Below, piece by piece: positions 60,412 to 64,000 of a DNA stretch of 64,000 nucleotides (positions are counted from its first letter, which is position 1; each line of letters opens with the position of its first letter). The stretch covers positions 310,001 through 374,000 of the forward strand of contig CBDDBH010000032.1 of NCBI GenBank assembly GCA_965225625.1, in the 5' to 3' direction. Under the pieces are notes generated by a model, which had not been told where the DNA came from, searched no databases, and was given only the letters and a program-made list of their open reading frames with translations. A program made the translations under genes and the position numbers. The DNA comes from CBDDBH01 sp965225625. Lineage in GTDB: Bacteria > Pseudomonadota > Gammaproteobacteria > JADZEE01.

Positions 60412-62956
60412 ATGGCCGATTCACCGATCAAAAAGCGCCTAGTCAAGCGCGCCACCGCACAGATGCTGATAAAGGGCGGCGGCGTTGCCGTGGCGGCGAT
60501 AATTGTCGTCAGCCTGATCTGGTATCTATATTCGAATCTTTCCAATCGAGCTGCAGGCTCATTGCGGGCGGCGCAATTGGCTACGGTTGCTGAACTCGCG
60601 GGCGAAATAAGCGCGGATTTAGACGCGGCGCTGGATGCGATTGCAACGATAAGCGCCGGCGATGGCGCATTGCGCGCTGTCGGCGGTGATTATAGCGCAC
60701 AGTTACAGATCCAACGGCAAGCGGCCAGCGTACCGGGTTTGCTAAAGCTGCGGCTGCTGCGGCCCGGGCACAAGGAGATCGATAATACCAGTAGCCCGCC
60801 CCCTGCAGTACGGGTCGCTCGACATGCTTCGCCGCAGCGAAACCAGCGACACGCCAGTCCCCGCCGAAGTGTATTTGTTTGGTACCCCAGCTCAGCACCT
60901 GGTGGTCATTCGAAAGATTGTTGATGGGGATCAGGTCGCAGGGTTTGTACACGCGAGTTTCGACGTGGCTGTGTTGCAGAGTTCGCTCGATAGCCTAGAG
61001 CGCGGTAGCGGGCATTTGGAAGTGCAACAGCCGTTGAAAAAAGGACCGCCAAAAGTCATTGCCCACAGCGCCGGTGAGCGGCCGCAGGACTTGGAGGTTG
61101 CAACGGCGCCGCTGGCGGGCACTGTGTTGAATCTGGCATATTGGGGTAAGCCTTCAGCACGCTCGATGGAGAAGGCGTCCGAGGAATCCGGCAACGTCTG
61201 GTTGCTAGTACTGGCTGCAGCACTGTTGCTGGCCATTGCCGTCGCAGCCGCATTGTTTATGCTCAAACGCGGCCGTGGTACCGGCATGCCGACAAGCGAT
61301 GCTGCTATTGCCTACGAAGGTGCGGTACGCGCGATTATGGAAGGCACACACCCGGGTTTGGAACGCCTGGTTCCCGGTTTGGCCTCGTTGCCAAGCGCGA
61401 CGTCCGTTGCCCCACAGGCTGCCGTCCCGGTTATGGATGAATTGGACGGCGACGACATCACCAGTTTTACGCCAAGTATCAGTGAGCCAAACATCGACAG
61501 CGATCCAACTCAGCCGGACCCGGAACCCGTCAGTGAGTCTGCGCCCACGGCGCAGGTCAGTGCGCAGGCGGATTCCAGCGGCATTGCCGAGGTTATATTC
61601 CGCGCCTACGATATTCGGGGTGTGGTCGGCGAAACGCTGACTACGGACGCGGTTTACGAAATTGGGCGGGCGCTCGGCAGCGAGGCCTATGAGCGGGGTC
61701 AGCAGGGCCTCGTGGTTGCGCGTGATGGCCGACTGTCTAGCCCTGAACTGGCAGAAGCGCTTATCAAAGGGCTGCGAGAAGTAGGTCGTGACGTCATCGA
61801 TATCGGTATGGCGCCGGCACCGGTTCTGTATTTTGCCACCCATTATTTGGACACCTTGAGCGGCGTGATGGTGACCGGTAGCCATAATCCGCCGGAATAC
61901 AACGGCCTCAAGGTCGTGCTCGACGGCGAGACGTTGTCGGGCGAAGCCATTCAGGCGATCCGCAAGCGCATCGAGTCCCGTGATTACACCAGCGGTGCGG
62001 GCAACCTACAGGCGGCCGAAATAGTGCCCGAGTACGTCCGCAGAATTAGTGAGGACATCCCGGTTGCGCTCGGAAACGCCTTTAAAATCGTCATTGATTG
62101 CGGCAACGGTGTAGCAGGCGCGGTGGCCCCACAAATGATGCGCGCATTGGGCCACGATGTCGTAGAGCTGTACTGCGAAGTGGACGGCAGTTTTCCTAAT
62201 CACCATCCAGATCCCAGCCAGCCGGAAAACATGCAAGACCTAATCGATATGGTGAAGCTGGAAAACGCCGATCTCGGATTCGCCTTCGACGGTGACGGCG
62301 ATCGCTTAGGTGTTGTTGACGGTACCGGTAAAATTCTGTGGCCGGATCGGCAAATGATTTTGTTTGTAAAAGACGTGCTGTCACGCAATACCGGAGCACC
62401 GATTATTTACGATGTGAAGTGTTCGCGTCACCTTGCGCAGACCATTGAGGCGAATGGCGGCAAACCCGTAATGTGGAAAACCGGACACTCTTTTATCAAG
62501 AATAAAATGAAGGAAATCGACGCCCCACTCGCCGGAGAGATGAGCGGCCATATTTTTTTCAAAGAGCGCTGGTACGGGTTCGACGATGCAATCTATGCGG
62601 CGTCGCGATTGGTCGAAATACTGCTCAACGAGAAGCGCGCACCGGCCGAAGTGTTTGCCGAGGTGCCCGGTGGGGTGGCGACACCGGAATTAAAGATTGA
62701 TATGAGCGAAGACGAGCACGCACCTTTCATGGAGAAACTGCTTGCCACAGCAGTGTTTGAAGGCGGTGAGAAAACGACGATAGACGGATTACGCGTGGAT
62801 TTTAGCAACGGCTGGGGGCTGGTGCGCGCGTCCAATACCACACCGTCTCTGGTGCTGCGTTTCGAAGGTGATGATGAGCAATCGCTGCAGCAGGTACAGG
62901 AGCAGTTTCGTGGCGCGCTGCTGGGTGTCCAATCCGATCTGACATTACCATTTTAG
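60412..62956 (+). pseudogene. algC: Phosphomannomutase/phosphoglucomutase AlgC, long form, frameshifted at a C5 tract
   Basis: Two overlapping frames make one AlgC: the first from 60412 gives a cytoplasmic basic start, one membrane helix (about 20-42) and a periplasmic part to NTSSPP; the second continues with LDMLRRSETSDTPVPAEV, a second helix and the catalytic domain. They join at CCGCCCCCTGC (five C, 60799-60803); deleting one C gives 847 residues. The catalytic part is complete: serine loop TGSHNPPEYNG, metal loop FDGDGDRLG, sugar loop GEMSGH, phosphate loop near SNTTPSLVLR. Makes mannose- and glucose-1-phosphate for LPS and exopolysaccharide. Frameshift by sequence error is the likeliest explanation. 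Confidence 0.85.
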
Positions 62957-62963
62957 CCGTTGC

Positions 62964-63899
62964 ATGAGCCCGGAAGCTCCATCCGGTCTAACCGTGGACA
63001 CATTGAACCCAAAACCCGATGAAGCGTTAAGCACGGCACGCGTACTGATCGAGGCGCTACCGTATATCCGCCGTTTTAAGGGCAAGCAGTTGGTCATCAA
63101 GTATGGCGGCAACGCCATGGTCGATGAACAGCTGAAGGCTAATTTCGCGCGCGACGTCGTGTTGATGAAACTTGTCGGCATGCATCCTATCGTAGTGCAC
63201 GGTGGTGGGCCGCAAATCGGCGAGTTGCTGGCGCGCATTGGCAAGGAGACGAAATTCGTTGACGGCCTACGGGTCACCGACAGTGAGACCATGGATGTGG
63301 TCGAAATGGTGCTGGGTGGCCTGGTCAACAAAGATATCGTCAACCTCATAAATCGCCATGGAGGAAAAGCTGTCGGTCTAACCGGCAAGGATGCCGACCT
63401 TATTCGTGCGCGCAGACTCACGGTCAGTCGAAAACAACCGGAGCACGACGTTCCCGAAATAATCGATCTTGGCCACGTTGGCGAAGTCGCAAGCATCGAT
63501 ACCGCCGTATTAGATATGTTGGTTCAGGGAGATTTTATTCCGGTCATCGCGCCCATCGGCGTTGGAGAGGACGGTCAGTCCTATAATATTAATGCAGATC
63601 TAGTTGCCGGCAAGTTGGCGGGTATGCTGCGAGCAGAAAAACTTATCATGCTAACCAACACAGCTGGTGTGCTCGATAAAGCCGGCGTGCTGTTGTCCGG
63701 ACTCAACAAGGAAAGTGTTCAGCGCGCAATCGACGACGGCGTTATTACGGCCGGCATGTTGCCGAAAATCCGTGCCGCGCTTGATGCGGTCAACGCCGGA
63801 GTTGCGTCAGCGCATATTATAGACGGGCGGGTCGAACATGCCGTGCTGCTGGAGGTCTTTACCGATGCCGGCGTCGGAACTTTAATCAAGTCGCGCTGA
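62964..63899 (+). CDS. argB: Acetylglutamate kinase
   Basis: Second step of arginine synthesis. The 311-residue protein has VIKYGGNAM near 45, VHGGGPQIGELL near 78 (ATP and substrate loops), GKDADLI near 157 and NINADLVAGKLA near 209, the Asn/Asp set of the kinase. The N-terminal extension of about 20 residues before LIEALPYIRRF is the type that permits arginine-sensitive hexamers. Follows algC after 7 bp and precedes slmA. Confidence 0.97.
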   Translation: MSPEAPSGLTVDTLNPKPDEALSTARVLIEALPYIRRFKGKQLVIKYGGNAMVDEQLKANFARDVVLMKLVGMHPIVVHGGGPQIGELLARIGKETKFVDGLRVTDSETMDVVEMVLGGLVNKDIVNLINRHGGKAVGLTGKDADLIRARRLTVSRKQPEHDVPEIIDLGHVGEVASIDTAVLDMLVQGDFIPVIAPIGVGEDGQSYNINADLVAGKLAGMLRAEKLIMLTNTAGVLDKAGVLLSGLNKESVQRAIDDGVITAGMLPKIRAALDAVNAGVASAHIIDGRVEHAVLLEVFTDAGVGTLIKSR

Positions 63900-63909
63900 G
63901 CAAGCTTGC

Positions 63910-64000
63910 GTGAGCGGCTCCCCTCCGAAACGCAGACAGCAGATACTGGAGGTTCTGGCGCGGGAACTCGAAACAAAGCCGGGAACCCGCGTCACCACGG
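63910..64000 (+). CDS. slmA: Nucleoid occlusion factor SlmA (start only)
   Basis: First 30 residues of a TetR-type protein, from GTG at 63910, cut by the window end. PKRRQQILEVLARELETKPG followed by TRVTT matches the N-terminal helix of SlmA, which binds DNA sites over the nucleoid and blocks FtsZ assembly. The argB-slmA order agrees with pseudomonads. Confidence 0.75.
   Translation, partial: MSGSPPKRRQQILEVLARELETKPGTRVTT

Noticed and set aside
1..64000. tRNA, rRNA, CRISPR, insertion sequences
   Set aside because: No cloverleaf, rRNA core, direct-repeat array, transposase or terminal inverted repeat pair was found on reading both strands; small or diverged ones could be missed.

Overview
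The window is a contiguous stretch of a gammaproteobacterial chromosome that includes the dnaA replication-origin region. Several gene orders match those known from Pseudomonas and relatives: groEL-groES-fxsA-cutA-dsbD-tlpA-aroQ; rpmH-rnpA-yidC-mnmE beside dnaA-dnaN-recF-gyrB; coxBAC-ctaG-SURF1-ctaA-ctaB; rpoH-ftsX-ftsE-ftsY-(M16 peptidase pair)-rsmD-coaD-ggt-mutM; rpmG-rpmB-radC-coaBC-algC-argB-slmA. There is no plasmid, prophage, transposase, CRISPR, tRNA or rRNA signature. Species cannot be named from the sequence. Most of the window is moderately GC-rich, and dnaA/dnaN is visibly more AT-rich.

Layout: (1) 1-7.1 kb, protein quality control: aroQ (cut by the window edge), a TlpA thioredoxin, DsbD and CutA on the minus strand; FxsA, GroES and GroEL on the plus strand from a consensus sigma70 promoter; then ilvE. 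(2) 7.1-15.2 kb, a surface-polysaccharide (probably LPS core) cluster: CHCC zinc-finger protein, ELM1-family protein, methyltransferase, two GT4 and three GT9 glycosyltransferases, a PAPS-type sulfotransferase and a DUF6165 protein. (3) 15.4-17.7 kb, an accessory pocket with an alpha/beta hydrolase and a soluble reductive-dehalogenase-like Fe-S protein. (4) 17.7-27.7 kb, the origin region, with two parS-like sites inside recF. (5) 27.7-32.4 kb, comF diverging from bioB-bioF-bioC-bioD, with a BirA-type operator between them. (6) 32.7-41.4 kb, a caa3-type cytochrome c oxidase with its assembly and heme A genes. (7) 41.4-51.5 kb, heat-shock sigma factor (with a CIRCE element upstream), cell division/SRP genes, M16 peptidases, RsmD, CoaD, GGT and MutM. 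(8) 51.5-55.3 kb, a Gld-like ABC exporter set. (9) 55.5-64 kb, a frameshifted DUF4197 gene, a desaturase, L33/L28, RadC, CoaBC, a frameshifted long AlgC, ArgB and the start of SlmA.

The genes describe an aerobic, respiring Gram-negative cell that makes its own biotin, heme A, CoA and arginine and builds a decorated outer surface. The main points for a second look are the orphan RdhA-like enzyme, the CIRCE/HrcA operator at rpoH rather than at groESL, the BirA operator, the recF parS pair, and two single-base frameshifts in G/C homopolymers (DUF4197 and algC) that look more like assembly errors than true pseudogenes.
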